A stretch of 64,000 bases of DNA, taken from Pseudomonas sp. LP_7_YM (GTDB lineage: Bacteria > Pseudomonadota > Gammaproteobacteria > Pseudomonadales > Pseudomonadaceae). Made by a program: the position numbers and the translations under genes. Location: the NCBI RefSeq assembly GCF_004364435.1, contig NZ_SOCT01000003.1, forward strand, positions 310,001 through 374,000, read 5' to 3'. How positions within the stretch are numbered: the first letter of the stretch is position 1; every line of letters starts with the position of its first letter. Of this stretch, positions 9,593-19,180 are shown piece by piece. A model generated the notes under the pieces. The model made no database searches, was not told the DNA's origin, and was given only the letters and a program-made list of their open reading frames with translations.

Positions 9593-10789
9593 ATGAGCCT
9601 GTTCTCCGCTGTCGAAATGGCACCTCGCGATCCTATCCTGGGCCTCAACGAAGCATTCAACGCCGATACCCGTACCACCAAGGTCAACCTGGGTGTAGGC
9701 GTCTACAGCAACGAAGAAGGGAAAATTCCGCTGCTGCGTGCCGTTGCCGAAGCCGAGGAAATTCGCGTCGCTCAGCACGTTCCGCGTGGTTATCTGCCAA
9801 TCGACGGCATCGCCGCCTACGACAAGGCTGTGCAAACCCTGCTGTTCGGTGCTCAGTCGCCATTACTGGCTTCGGGCCGCGTGATGACCGTGCAGGCAGT
9901 CGGCGGTACAGGTGCACTGAAAATCGGTGCTGACTTCCTCAAGCAGCTGTCACCGAATGCCGTGGTAGCGATCAGTGATCCAAGCTGGGAAAACCATCGG
10001 GCATTGTTCGAAACCGCAGGCTTTGCGGTGCAGAACTATCGTTATTACGACGCTGCGACCCACGATGTGAACCGCGCGGGCATGCTCGAAGACCTGCAGC
10101 ACCTGCCCTCCGGTTCAATCGTGGTGCTGCACGCCTGCTGCCACAACCCGACCGGTGTCGATCTGACCCTTGAAGACTGGAAGCAAGTTCTGGAAGTGTT
10201 GAAAGCAAAGGGTCATGTGCCGTTCCTCGACATGGCCTATCAGGGCTTTGGCGACGGAATCGATGAAGACGCCGCTGCCGTGCGCCTGTTCGCCGATTCC
10301 GGCCTGACCTTTTTCGCGTCCAGTTCGTTTTCCAAGTCGTTTTCGCTGTATGGCGAGCGTGTGGGCGCGCTGTCGATCGTGACCGGTTCGCAGGAAGAGA
10401 CAGCCCGTGTGCTGTCTCAGGTCAAGCGCGTGATCCGCACCAACTATTCCAACCCGCCGACCCATGGCGCGACCATTGTCGCGGCGGTTTTGAACAATCC
10501 AGAGTTGCGTCAGAAGTGGGAAGACGAGTTGGGCGAAATGCGTGTGCGCATTCGTGGGATGCGCGAGGAGATGACTCGGCGTCTGGCGAATAATGCGGCG
10601 GGGCAGGATTTCAGTTTTGTCGCTCGTCAGCGTGGGATGTTTTCGTATTCGGGTCTGACCACGCCGCAGGTTCATCGCCTGCGTAGTGAGTTTGGGATTT
10701 ATGCGCTGGATACGGGGCGGATTTGTGTGGCGGCGTTGAACAAGGGCAATATCGAAGCGGTGACCGGGGCGATTCTGGCGGTCATCTAA
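9593..10789 (+). CDS. tyrB: Aromatic / aspartate amino acid aminotransferase
   Basis: PLP-dependent class I aminotransferase of the Ialpha (AspC/TyrB) subgroup, 398 residues. It would transfer amino groups between aromatic amino acids or aspartate and 2-oxoglutarate. The start MSLFSAVEMAPRDPI at 9593 matches family length; the frame is open 55 codons further upstream but lacks conserved sequence there. HNPTGVDLT and the PLP-lysine motif SSSFSKSFSLYGERVG (lysine near 248) are intact, and the carboxylate-binding arginine is in GRICVAALN near the end. AspC-like specificity cannot be excluded. Confidence 0.93.
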   Translation: MSLFSAVEMAPRDPILGLNEAFNADTRTTKVNLGVGVYSNEEGKIPLLRAVAEAEEIRVAQHVPRGYLPIDGIAAYDKAVQTLLFGAQSPLLASGRVMTVQAVGGTGALKIGADFLKQLSPNAVVAISDPSWENHRALFETAGFAVQNYRYYDAATHDVNRAGMLEDLQHLPSGSIVVLHACCHNPTGVDLTLEDWKQVLEVLKAKGHVPFLDMAYQGFGDGIDEDAAAVRLFADSGLTFFASSSFSKSFSLYGERVGALSIVTGSQEETARVLSQVKRVIRTNYSNPPTHGATIVAAVLNNPELRQKWEDELGEMRVRIRGMREEMTRRLANNAAGQDFSFVARQRGMFSYSGLTTPQVHRLRSEFGIYALDTGRICVAALNKGNIEAVTGAILAVI

Positions 10790-10826
10790 AAAGAGCAGCG
10801 GCGAGTTAGAAGCTGCAAGCTCAACG

Positions 10827-10867
10827 AGGGGGGAGCAGATTTTGGTCTGGCTTCCCCTGTTTTGTTT
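10827..10867 (+). terminator. Probable terminator after the aminotransferase
   Basis: Imperfect hairpin: AGGGGGGAGCAGA (10827-10839) pairs with TCTGGCTTCCCCT (10846-10858), followed by the T-rich GTTTTGTTTTA. Confidence 0.55.
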
Positions 10868-11090
10868 TAGATGGCGCTGGTTCTGGTTGGGTCCGACTTC
10901 GTCGGATTGCTTCGCGCAGGCAACGCTCCACGGGCCTGAACCCAAGTCGCGTCTGGCGATGTCTGAGCTAACGCGTAAAAAAGCACATGCAGAACCCGGA
11001 CAACCGGTTAGCAAATACATCGAACGCCTGCGTCGCTGAGCCCTCGATATGTTCAAGCCCTGTTAAGTCGGGCATTCCGAAGAGGTGCAT
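10868..11090. other. Spacer, one marginal 26-codon ORF
   Basis: No recognised gene. An ATG at 10959 opens 26 basic, hydrophilic codons (MSELTRKKAHAEPG...ERLRR) ending at 11039. It lacks a clear ribosome site, so I do not call it a gene. Confidence 0.35.
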
Positions 11091-11363
11091 ATGGCTACCC
11101 AAGACAATCAGCAGACCACCGACCGCAACGACCCAGCGATTGATCCGGATACCCCGGACAATCACATGGGCCAGGATAAGCCAGCGACTTCAAGACCAGG
11201 CGAGCAAAACAGCGCGCAAGGTCAGGAGAACAAAGGCAGTCAATCGGGCGAAAACACCTATACCCCAAATTTCGAGCCTGAGGAGCATGAGTCTCTGGAC
11301 ACCACCGGTGAGGAAAAAGACACCGGCGAGACCGACGCAGATATCGATACCCAAGGGGGTTAA
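11091..11363 (+). CDS. Small acidic, disordered hypothetical protein
   Basis: A 90-residue protein starting MATQDNQQTTDRNDPAID. I chose ATG 11091 because AAGAGG sits 6-7 bases upstream; a GTG two codons earlier overlaps the ribosome site. The composition is almost wholly Gln, Asn, Asp, Glu, Thr, Gly and Pro. It has no hydrophobic stretch longer than two residues, no cysteine and no signal peptide. Such a protein should be intrinsically disordered. I recognise no family. It resembles in composition, not in alignable sequence, the 55-residue protein at 62813-62980. Both may belong to the stress-associated hydrophilic proteins of pseudomonads, which is inference. Confidence 0.7.
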   Translation: MATQDNQQTTDRNDPAIDPDTPDNHMGQDKPATSRPGEQNSAQGQENKGSQSGENTYTPNFEPEEHESLDTTGEEKDTGETDADIDTQGG

Positions 11364-11495
11364 GCTACGCTGCAAACCCACTGTGGAGCGATCCATGCGC
11401 GAGACGAACGTGCACCCGGTACCTATCACCCGGATTTGCCGCCGTCTCGCGAATGAATTCGTTCACCCAGGGCTAGTGCTGCGCCCGATGCCTCC

Positions 11496-11537
11496 AACCT
11501 CAACAATTTAACCTCAACAATTTAACCTCAACTATTT
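11496..11537. repeat. Three tandem 14-base repeats
   Basis: AACCTCAACAATTT occurs at 11496-11509 and 11510-11523 exactly, and at 11524-11537 with one change (AACCTCAACTATTT). The array ends 121 bases before the MFS start at 11659. Confidence 0.9.
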
Positions 11538-11658
11538 GTCCTAACCGACTCCAGCCACCTCACCTGCCCATTGCATAGCTCCCTAACAAAGCGGCACCAT
11601 CACGGCTTCTTCTGTGCTTGCAGCCCTGCCCGCAGTTTCCCCCGGAGCGTTGTCAATA

Positions 11659-13053
11659 ATGGTTGAGCCCGCCACTCAGGATTTCCCGCGCGTCAACGAT
11701 AAGCTCACCTCCCGCGAATTTCGCGGCATGGCGGCCATTCTGATGTCCATCGCTCTGGCGACGCTTGATACCGCCATTGCCAATACCGCCTTACCTGCTA
11801 TCGCGGCCGATCTGCATGCATCACCTGCAGCTTGCGTGTGGATCATCAACGCCTACCAACTGGCAGCGGTCGCCACGTTGTTGCCCTTCGCCGCACTGGG
11901 TGGGGTGCTGGGGCAACGCAAGGTGTACCTCGGCGGGCTGATTCTGTTCGTGGTGTCTTCGGCGCTGTGCACGTTCTCCTGGTCGCTGCCTACGTTGACC
12001 GTGGCCCGTGTGCTGCAAGGCATTGGCGCCAGTGCCATCATGAGCGTCAATGCCGGGCTGATCAGCTCGATCTTCCCTCGTGAGCGACTCGGTCGCGGCC
12101 TGGGGATGAATGCGCTGGTGGTCGGTACTTCGTTTTCCATCGGGCCGACCATTGCGTCGCTGGTGCTGTCGGTCGCCAACTGGCCGTGGCTGTTCGCGAT
12201 CAACCTGCCCATTGGCTTATTCGCTCTGGTATTCGCATGGAACTCCTTACCTGCCACCAACCCCGGCAGTCTGGTGTTCGACCGCGTGACGGCGATCCTC
12301 AACGTCATCACCTTCGGTGCCCTGATTTTCGCCCTGAGCCAGGCCGCACAACTGGGTTCGATGAGCAGCGTGCTGATCGCGCTGGCGATCTTTCTGGTGG
12401 GTGGCGCCGCAATGCTCAGGCGCGAATCCGGGCACCCTGCGCCGATGTTTCCGCTGGATCTGCTCAGGCGCCCGATGTTCGCCCTGTCCGCGCTGACAGC
12501 GTTTTGTTCCTTTGCGACTCAGGGGCTGGCATTCGTGTCGCTGCCATTTTTCTTCGAATCCACTTTGGGCCGTGACCCCGTGCAGACCGGCTTTCTGATG
12601 ACCCCGTGGTCGCTGGTGGTAGCGATGATCGCACCGTTTGCCGGGCGAATGTCGGACCGGTATGCGCCGGGGCTGTTGGGTGGGATCGGGCTGGCGATGC
12701 TGTGCGTGGGGATGATTTCGCTGGCGACCATGCCTGCCGATGCCAGTGTGATGTCCATCACTGCACGAATGATTCTGTGCGGCCTGGGCTTTGGCTTCTT
12801 TCAAGCGCCGAACCAGAAGGCACTCATGACCAGCGCCCCAAAAGAACGCTCCAGTGGCGCCAGCGGCACCATCGCCACCGCGCGTCTGCTCGGTCAGGCC
12901 ACCGGCGCCGCACTGGTTGCCTTGAGCTTCGGCATTTCCAGCGCACACGGCCCGGTCTTGGCGCTGAGCATCGGCGCAGGGTTCGCGGCGGTTGGCAGCG
13001 TTGCGAGCGGGTTGCGCCTGGTGGCGAAGAACACGGCCACCGTTCAAAGCTGA
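11659..13053 (+). CDS. MFS multidrug exporter (DHA2-like)
   Basis: Inner-membrane proton-coupled exporter of 464 residues, with hydrophobic helices throughout. TM1 carries LATLDTAIANTALPAIAADL, a hallmark of the DHA2 (SmvA/QacA-like) drug:H+ antiporters. WIINAYQLA follows in TM2 and VARVLQGIGASA in TM4. ATG 11659 (MVEPATQDFPRV) is preferred over a start 15 codons upstream because the cytoplasmic leader then has usual length. Substrate is unknown. A gene convergent with the dehydrogenase operon follows. The tandem repeats at 11496-11537 lie in its upstream region. Confidence 0.88.
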   Translation: MVEPATQDFPRVNDKLTSREFRGMAAILMSIALATLDTAIANTALPAIAADLHASPAACVWIINAYQLAAVATLLPFAALGGVLGQRKVYLGGLILFVVSSALCTFSWSLPTLTVARVLQGIGASAIMSVNAGLISSIFPRERLGRGLGMNALVVGTSFSIGPTIASLVLSVANWPWLFAINLPIGLFALVFAWNSLPATNPGSLVFDRVTAILNVITFGALIFALSQAAQLGSMSSVLIALAIFLVGGAAMLRRESGHPAPMFPLDLLRRPMFALSALTAFCSFATQGLAFVSLPFFFESTLGRDPVQTGFLMTPWSLVVAMIAPFAGRMSDRYAPGLLGGIGLAMLCVGMISLATMPADASVMSITARMILCGLGFGFFQAPNQKALMTSAPKERSSGASGTIATARLLGQATGAALVALSFGISSAHGPVLALSIGAGFAAVGSVASGLRLVAKNTATVQS

Positions 13054-13153
13054 ACACCGTCAGCCTACTGGTTGCTGGGCGGCGACGCGCTCAAGAGGGT
13101 GCGTGAGAAGCTGCAGGCGAAGATTACAGCTTGGAAGACGTGATCCGTTCAAC

Positions 13154-13229
13154 GGACCGCTAGTAGGGAACGGTCCAATTTTGCCCGGCAAGGACAGCAG
13201 GCTGTGCGCCTGCCACCTGCGGGCAAAAT
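13154..13229. terminator. Bidirectional terminator region between convergent genes
   Basis: Two nested-looking hairpins. GGACCG (13154-13159) pairs with CGGTCC (13171-13176), and ATTTTGCCC (13178-13186) pairs with GGGCAAAAT (13221-13229). A run of eight T follows shortly after on the plus strand. It separates the MFS gene from the cytochrome gene. Confidence 0.65.
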
Positions 13230-13249
13230 CACCGTTTTTTTTCAACGAC

Positions 13250-14611
13250 TCAAGGCTTGGCAATGTCCGTACGGCTGACCGCTGGCGACTCCTTGGGCAA
13301 GGTCGCGCGCATCTTCGCCACTTGTCCGGCGTTCACCGCTGGCGCCTGGTTGCCCCAGCTGCTGCGAATGAAGGTCAGCAGTTGCGCCACCTCTTCATCC
13401 GACATCCGCCAGGCAAAACCGGGCATGCCCAGCTCTGACGGCGCCGTGGCGGTCGACGGTAATTTGCTGCCTGCCAGGACCAGACGAATCATCGACACCG
13501 GATCCTCCGACAGCACCGACGAGTTGCCGGCGATCTTCGGGAACACGCGTTCGTAGCCCTGGCCGTTGGTGCGGTGGCAGGCCGAACAGTTATCGACGTA
13601 CAACTCGGCACCGCGGCTGCCCTCTTGCCCTGCCGCCAGCGCCTTGGCCGTCGTGGGATCGGCCTTGAAGCTGGAGACCTGACGTTCGCTGGCGGGCAAC
13701 GTTTTCAGGTACACCGCCACCGCCTGCAGGTCGGCTTCGTTGAGGTGCTGGGTGCTATGGGTGACCACATCGCCCATGGGGCCGCCCAATACCGCATGGG
13801 TGGGACTGCGGGCGCTGCGCAGGGTGGCGACGATGTCATCGATGCTCCAGCTACCGAGCCCGTCAGCCGGGTTGCCCCGCAGATTCACCGCCAGCCAGCC
13901 GTCGATCACCGGACCACCCGACAGGTATTCGGGGCCCGACTCGTCCAGCGCCTTCTCCTGCAACGTCAGCGCACGTGGCGTGTGGCACGTGCCGCAGTGT
14001 CCTAACCCCTGCACCAGATAAGCACCGCGGGCGACCTGCGGATCCTTGTAACGTCCGGCGTCGAACCCCATCGCTTGGGGGGCCGGGGCAAACACCTTGC
14101 GCCAGATCGCCAGAGGCCAGCGCATCGACAACGGCCACGGCACGTCGTTGGCACGGTTCTCTGCGGACACCGGCGCAACGCCGTGCATGAAGTAGGCGTA
14201 CAGCGCACGCATGTCCTCGTCGCTGGTGCGCGCATAGGCCGGGTACGGCATCGCTGGATAGAGACTGTTGCCGTTGGCGGCGATGCCATGACGCACGGCC
14301 CGGTCAAAGTCACCCAGCGAGTAATTGCCAATGCCGGATGCCTTTTCGGGCGTGATGTTGCTGCTGTACAGCGTGCCGATCGGCGAAGCGATCGGCAGGC
14401 CACCGGCGAACGGTTTGCCGCCAGGAGCGGTGTGACAAGCCGTGCAGTCGCCGGCATCGGCCAGGTACCGCCCTTTCTCTACCAATGCTGCCTGATCGGT
14501 GTCGGCTGAGGCCACCAGCGCCGGGGTCGAGGTGGGCCACAGGGCGAATGCCAGCAACGCGACGAACACCAGTACCGCAAGGGTGATCAGGCTCAGAAGA
14601 AACTTTTTCAT
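13250..14611 (-). CDS. Tri-heme cytochrome c subunit of sugar-acid dehydrogenase
   Basis: Membrane-anchored periplasmic cytochrome c of 453 residues that passes electrons from the flavoprotein to the ubiquinone pool. An N-terminal signal/anchor (MKKFLLSLITLAVLVFVALL) is followed by three heme sites: CTACH near residue 52, CGTCH near 203 and CSACH near 340. This is the arrangement of gluconate 2-dehydrogenase, 2-ketogluconate dehydrogenase and related cytochrome subunits. It is the last gene of a three-gene operon, 12 bases after the GMC subunit. Which sugar acid is oxidised cannot be decided here. Confidence 0.93.
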   Translation of the reverse strand: MKKFLLSLITLAVLVFVALLAFALWPTSTPALVASADTDQAALVEKGRYLADAGDCTACHTAPGGKPFAGGLPIASPIGTLYSSNITPEKASGIGNYSLGDFDRAVRHGIAANGNSLYPAMPYPAYARTSDEDMRALYAYFMHGVAPVSAENRANDVPWPLSMRWPLAIWRKVFAPAPQAMGFDAGRYKDPQVARGAYLVQGLGHCGTCHTPRALTLQEKALDESGPEYLSGGPVIDGWLAVNLRGNPADGLGSWSIDDIVATLRSARSPTHAVLGGPMGDVVTHSTQHLNEADLQAVAVYLKTLPASERQVSSFKADPTTAKALAAGQEGSRGAELYVDNCSACHRTNGQGYERVFPKIAGNSSVLSEDPVSMIRLVLAGSKLPSTATAPSELGMPGFAWRMSDEEVAQLLTFIRSSWGNQAPAVNAGQVAKMRATLPKESPAVSRTDIAKP

Positions 14612-14623
14612 GGTCGTCTCTCC

Positions 14624-16399
14624 TTATGCCTGAACCAGCGGGCCGGGGTTTTGCAGGTACTGCTCGCGAATGGCCTTGGCAGACCAGTACGCCAGCGCGC
14701 CCACCATGCCGGTCGGGTTATAGCCGTTGTTCTGTGGAAACGCGTTGGCACCGATGGCGAACACGTTGTGCACGTCCCAGGATTGCAGGTAACGGTTCAG
14801 TGCCGAGGTCTTCGGGTCGCTGCCCATGATCGCGCCGCCGCAGGTGTGGGTGCTTTGGTACTTGGTGATGTTGTAGTGCTCACCCGGCTTCTTGGCGTCA
14901 CCGGCCATGGCCGTGGGGTTGAGGATTTTCGACATCTCCAGCGCTTTGCCTACCAGGAACTGCGAAGCCTTGATTTCGTTGTCGTGCCAGTCGAAGTTCA
15001 TGCGCAACAGTGGTCGGCCGAAACCGTCCTTGTAAGTCGGATCGAGGCTCAGGTAATGCTGCTTGTACGACATGCAGGCGCCCTGCACTTCGAAATAGAA
15101 CGAGTGACGGAATGCATCGCTGGCCGCCTGTTTCCACTGCGTACCCCAGTTCGGCGTACCGGGCGGTACATTGATCCCGCGTACCGGACCGGCGCCCGGC
15201 TGACGCGCCCACACCAGACCGCCACCGACGAAACCGGCCTTGGCGTTATCCAGTTGGTTGCCGTTGAGGTTGTCCATCGTGGTACCGGCGCCGCCGATGC
15301 CGATGAACTGGTTCGCCTGCACTTCCTTGCCGAAGAACAGCACCACGCGGTTGAGGTTCTGATAGGAATAGTTGCGGCCAATGGTGCCTTCGCCGGTTTG
15401 CGGGTCATAAGGCTTGCCGATGCCCGACAGCAACATCAGGTGCACGTTGTACAGCGAGAATGCGCACAGCAACACCAGATCGGCCTGCTGCTCGACTTCA
15501 CGGCCCTGAGCGTCCAGATAAGTCACGCCTGTGGCCTTCTTGCCATCGCTGTCCAGATTGACCTTGAGCACCTGCGCGTGGGTGCGCAATTCGAAGTTCT
15601 TGCGCTGACGCAGCACCGGCAGAATGCTGATGTTGGGGCTGGCCTTGGAGTAGTTCAGGCAACCGTAATCACTGCAGAAACCGCAGGCGTTGCACGGCCC
15701 CATCTGGCAACCGTAGGGGTTGACGTAAGGCGCCGAGGCATTGGACGCCGGGATCGGATACGGGTCCCAGCCCATCTCCCGGGCGCCTTTGTAAAACATT
15801 TCCGCGCCCAGGTAGTTCGGGTTCGGGCCCAGCGGGAATTCCCGCGAACGCGAGCCTTCGAACGGGTTGCCGCCGGGCTGCTTGACCCCGCTGATCACCC
15901 CCGCTTTGCCCGAGGTGCCGCAGACGTATTCGAAATGGTCGAAGTGCGGCTCGAGGTCTTCGTAGCTGACCGGGAAATCCTGAATGCTCATGTCCGAAGG
16001 GATGAAGCTGGCGCCATAGCGCTGTTCGACGTTGCTGCGCAGCTTGAAGTCTTCCGGCAGCGCACGGAAATGACAGCCGGACCAGTGACTGCCCGCCCCG
16101 CCAACACCGGTGCCGGGCTTGAACGAACCCATCTGCCGATAAGGCACAGCGGTTGATGTCAGGTCGTGACGCACGGTCACGGTTTCCTGGGCCAGGCTTT
16201 GCAGGTAGCGACGGTGCACCGAGCCTTCCAGCTCGTCGACCACTTTCGGGTAGGCGAAATCAGGTTGCGTGTCACGGTCAGCACCGCGCTCCAGCACCAC
16301 CACATGCAGACCTGCGTCGGTCAGTTCCTTGGCCAGAATCGCGCCGGTCCAGCCCATGCCGACGATCACGGCGTCCACTTTTGCTTTTGCGTTCGCCAT
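14624..16399 (-). CDS. GMC-family flavoprotein subunit (gluconate 2-dehydrogenase type)
   Basis: Catalytic FAD subunit, 591 residues, of a periplasmic membrane-bound sugar or sugar-acid dehydrogenase. The N-terminal dinucleotide fold reads VIVGMGWTGAILAKEL, then VVVLERG. GTGVGGAGSHWSG follows near residue 100. A cysteine-rich segment CQMGPCNACGFCSDYGC lies near 235-255, resembling the [3Fe-4S] loop of FAD-glucose dehydrogenases. The C-terminus has the GMC motifs THTCGGAIMGSDP and FAIGANAFPQNNGYNPT. It has no signal peptide of its own and is probably carried out by the Tat-tagged small subunit. ATG 16399 is chosen; the open frame upstream overlaps that subunit. Confidence 0.93.
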   Translation of the reverse strand: MANAKAKVDAVIVGMGWTGAILAKELTDAGLHVVVLERGADRDTQPDFAYPKVVDELEGSVHRRYLQSLAQETVTVRHDLTSTAVPYRQMGSFKPGTGVGGAGSHWSGCHFRALPEDFKLRSNVEQRYGASFIPSDMSIQDFPVSYEDLEPHFDHFEYVCGTSGKAGVISGVKQPGGNPFEGSRSREFPLGPNPNYLGAEMFYKGAREMGWDPYPIPASNASAPYVNPYGCQMGPCNACGFCSDYGCLNYSKASPNISILPVLRQRKNFELRTHAQVLKVNLDSDGKKATGVTYLDAQGREVEQQADLVLLCAFSLYNVHLMLLSGIGKPYDPQTGEGTIGRNYSYQNLNRVVLFFGKEVQANQFIGIGGAGTTMDNLNGNQLDNAKAGFVGGGLVWARQPGAGPVRGINVPPGTPNWGTQWKQAASDAFRHSFYFEVQGACMSYKQHYLSLDPTYKDGFGRPLLRMNFDWHDNEIKASQFLVGKALEMSKILNPTAMAGDAKKPGEHYNITKYQSTHTCGGAIMGSDPKTSALNRYLQSWDVHNVFAIGANAFPQNNGYNPTGMVGALAYWSAKAIREQYLQNPGPLVQA

Positions 16400-16401
16400 G
16401 T

Positions 16402-17151
16402 TCAGCCCCTCCGCCCGGACAGATCGACCGGCGGTAGCGGATACGGCTTGTCGCGCACCGTGATCCAGTCCATGTAATCGGCGCGCATGCCGGGATAACC
16501 GATCATCTTCCATGCGCCCATGTTCTTGTTGCCGCCGTGGGACGGATCGGCGAAGTAACCGTTGCGCACTTCATTGAGCAGGTTGGTGAAGAACAGCTTG
16601 GAGGAAATGTCATCCAGCACCAGCTTGCCGCTTTCGGCGGACTTGAGCAGGTCTTCCTGTTGCGCAGCAGAAAGCTCAGCGAAGGCTTTGCCGGAATGGT
16701 TTTTTCTGCAATTGGCATTCATGGCCTTGATACCGATGCGCAGGGTTTCGCGCAGGTTCAGACGACCTTGATAACCGAATTCCGGAGCAGCCTCTAAAAA
16801 CGGCCCCTGCATGTACCAGATGCCGCCGTTGGCGTAAGGGGTTTGCATGTGTCGGTCAAGAAATTCGGGGACACCGAGTTCGACGGCGCCAGGGCCTACC
16901 TGATCGGAGGGGATCAGGCGATCACAAGCCGCGATCAGAAAAGCCCATTCTTCGGGGGTGAAGAATGTCGGTGTGTAATCGCCCGTAACCGGGCCTGGAA
17001 CGGCGTCCGACGCCTGCTTCGCATCACTGGCCGGGGTCTGCGCAAAAGCACTGGACGACAGTCCTGCACTGGCCAGCGTTACGACGGGAATAAGCGTCAG
17101 CGACTTGCGTAGGAAGTCGCGACGCGCCGGTGAGGTGTCGTCATCGAACAT
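16402..17151 (-). CDS. Gluconate 2-dehydrogenase subunit 3 family protein, Tat-exported
   Basis: Small (gamma) subunit, 249 residues, pairing with the GMC flavoprotein. A twin-arginine signal is plain near residues 10-16 (ARRDFLRKSLTLIPVV), with cleavage likely after SSAFAQ. The body matches the subunit-3 fold with FFTPEEWAFLIAACDRLIP, GVPEFLDRHM and GNKNMGAWKMIGYPGMRADY. It is the first gene of the operon, and its stop lies 2 bases before the flavoprotein start, so the two are translationally coupled. In this family the subunit supplies the Tat passport for the folded flavoprotein. Confidence 0.93.
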   Translation of the reverse strand: MFDDDTSPARRDFLRKSLTLIPVVTLASAGLSSSAFAQTPASDAKQASDAVPGPVTGDYTPTFFTPEEWAFLIAACDRLIPSDQVGPGAVELGVPEFLDRHMQTPYANGGIWYMQGPFLEAAPEFGYQGRLNLRETLRIGIKAMNANCRKNHSGKAFAELSAAQQEDLLKSAESGKLVLDDISSKLFFTNLLNEVRNGYFADPSHGGNKNMGAWKMIGYPGMRADYMDWITVRDKPYPLPPVDLSGRRG

Positions 17152-17206
17152 TTTTCTTATCTCCTGGGACTGAACACGGGTGTGCTTTGGGTGTTTCTAG
17201 TTATTG

Positions 17207-17250
17207 ATCACCGGGGTAAAAAGCCCATTGCGTAGCCCTTGCCCGGTGAT
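17207..17250. terminator. Inverted repeat between chemoreceptor and dehydrogenase genes
   Basis: ATCACCGGG (17207-17215) pairs with CCCGGTGAT (17242-17250) across a 26-base loop. It lies between the chemoreceptor stop and the dehydrogenase operon start, so it could end the former or regulate the latter. No T-run follows. Confidence 0.4.
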
Positions 17251-17348
17251 TCGATTGCCAGCTAATAGTGACCAAGCTAAGCATTCGGGCGACACTAAAC
17301 CAGCGTTTGCCATCATGTGCCAGCAGCACGGTCGGGTTAAACGATTCA

Positions 17349-19031
17349 TCAGATCTTGAACTGGCGAACCAGCACGCTGAGGTTGCCGCCCAGCGCCGAA
17401 ACGTCACGCATGGTGCGCGCACTCTGTTCGGTTTCCTCTGCCAGGTTTTCCACGGCGCCAACGATCTGATGCACGCTGCGATTGATCTCTTCGGCGACCG
17501 ACGTCTGCTCTTCGGCAGCACTGGCGATCTGAGCGTTCATGGCGTTGATGGTGCCGATCAGGTCGGAGATCGAATCCAGCGAGGCGCCCACTTCGTTGGT
17601 CCGCACGTTGGCCCCTTCGCCCGCTTCGGTGGAACGGCGCATGGCTTCGACCGAAGCATGGGTGCCGGTTTCCAGGCGGGTGATCATGCCCTGGATTTCC
17701 TGAGTGCTCTGCTGCGTGCGGCTGGCCAGGGCGCGCACTTCATCGGCCACCACGGCAAAACCACGACCGGCTTCACCGGCGCGCGCGGCTTCGATGGCCG
17801 CGTTGAGTGCCAACAGGTTGGTCTGCTCGGCAATGGAGCGAATCACATCCAGCACCGAAACGATGGAGCGCACGTCCTGCTGCAGGCTGTCGAGGCTGAC
17901 ACCGCTCTTGCGGATATCGCTGACCAGCGAGTTCATGCCGGTGATGTTACTGCCCACGACCTTGCGTGCCGCCTGGCCTTGCTGGTCGGTTTCGGACGCT
18001 GCCTGGGCAGCACGTTGCGCACTGCTGGCGACTTCCTGTGCAGCGGCGGACATTTCATGGATGGCGGTGGCGACCTGATCGGTTTCTTCGCGCTGACGCT
18101 GCATGGCCGTTTCGGAGCGCTGGGTCTGCTGCGAGGCTTGATCCACCAGCCCGGCAAGGTCGGTGGTCATCTGCGCGATCTGTCGGACCATGCCGTGGAT
18201 CTTCGCAACGAACAGGTTGAACGATGTGGCCAGATCCCCCAGCTCATCTCGGCTGGTCACTTCCAGACGGTGGGTCAGGTCGCCGTCACCGGCAGCGATG
18301 TCATCCAGATTGGCCTTGAGAATGCGCAACGGACGCACGATGCCGTTGGCGGTCCAGACGCCGGCGGCAGCGGTCACCAGCAGCAGGATCAAGGTGACCA
18401 GGAAGACACCGATCAGGACGCGGTGGGTACGGCTGGTAACGGCCTGCTGTTCGAGCGCCATGGCGGCGTCGATGTCGTCCATGTTAATCGCGCTGCCCAG
18501 TACCATGTCCCACTTTTCCAGGTACACGGTGTAACCGAGCTTGGGCACCTGCACCGCTTCGTCACCCGGTTTGGGCGCGGCGTAATCGATGTAATGCTTA
18601 CCGTTTTTGGCGACCTCGACGAAGGTCTGGTAATGGTAGGTGCCATCCGGATCGCGAGTGTCCCAGAAGCTTGTGCCGACACCTGCCGGGCTGTCGCCAC
18701 GGAAGACCCGAACACCCTGGGTGTCGTAGCCGAAAAAGTAACCGTCCTCACCGTACTTCATCGGCTTGAGAAGCTGCAGCGCCTTGTCCCGCGCGGCCAT
18801 GTCGCCCTGGGCGGAGGCATCGTGCAAGGGCTTGATTGTGGTCAACGCTACATCCACGTAATTCTTCAGCACCTGGCGATTACGCTCCACCAGCTGCTCG
18901 CGGGTTTCCTTCATCTGCTGGTCGGCGCTGCTGCGCAACATCCACGCTGCGACGCCACTGAGAATCAGGGCAAACAATAGCGCTGGAATAATGGCTAGGC
19001 AGAGTAGCTTGCTCTTAACGGTAAGCTTCAT
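17349..19031 (-). CDS. Methyl-accepting chemotaxis protein, single-Cache sensor
   Basis: Inner-membrane chemoreceptor of 560 residues. TM1 is at about residues 8-28 ([19 protein letters not shown]). A periplasmic sCache_2 domain follows with [17 protein letters not shown] and the late [15 protein letters not shown]2 is near residues 195-220, then a HAMP domain ([20 protein letters not shown]). The signalling hairpin tip [20 protein letters not shown] is intact. No CheR-tether pentapeptide is present; the end is VLVRQFKI. Small carboxylates are frequent ligands of this Cache type, but the ligand here is unknown. ATG 19031 is preferred to GTG 19043, which overlaps the GGAGG ribosome site. Confidence 0.95.
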   Translation of the reverse strand: MKLTVKSKLLCLAIIPALLFALILSGVAAWMLRSSADQQMKETREQLVERNRQVLKNYVDVALTTIKPLHDASAQGDMAARDKALQLLKPMKYGEDGYFFGYDTQGVRVFRGDSPAGVGTSFWDTRDPDGTYHYQTFVEVAKNGKHYIDYAAPKPGDEAVQVPKLGYTVYLEKWDMVLGSAINMDDIDAAMALEQQAVTSRTHRVLIGVFLVTLILLLVTAAAGVWTANGIVRPLRILKANLDDIAAGDGDLTHRLEVTSRDELGDLATSFNLFVAKIHGMVRQIAQMTTDLAGLVDQASQQTQRSETAMQRQREETDQVATAIHEMSAAAQEVASSAQRAAQAASETDQQGQAARKVVGSNITGMNSLVSDIRKSGVSLDSLQQDVRSIVSVLDVIRSIAEQTNLLALNAAIEAARAGEAGRGFAVVADEVRALASRTQQSTQEIQGMITRLETGTHASVEAMRRSTEAGEGANVRTNEVGASLDSISDLIGTINAMNAQIASAAEEQTSVAEEINRSVHQIVGAVENLAEETEQSARTMRDVSALGGNLSVLVRQFKI

Positions 19032-19180
19032 GGGATAAATCACCTCCTGGTCGTGTGGTCATCACCTATCGGCAGGAGATCGTACAACTTGAAATATTTT
19101 GATGTTTTTTTGACGCCAGCCTTCCGACACGGCTGAGCTTCAAGAGCACGTGCGCGGTGTCGGAGGCTCTGACACTAAGC

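Noticed and set aside
10959..11039. 26-codon basic ORF upstream of the small acidic protein
   Set aside because: No ribosome site and no recognisable relative.
17268..18980. 570-codon plus-strand frame opposite the chemoreceptor
   Set aside because: Shadow; the minus frame carries all Cache, HAMP and signalling motifs.
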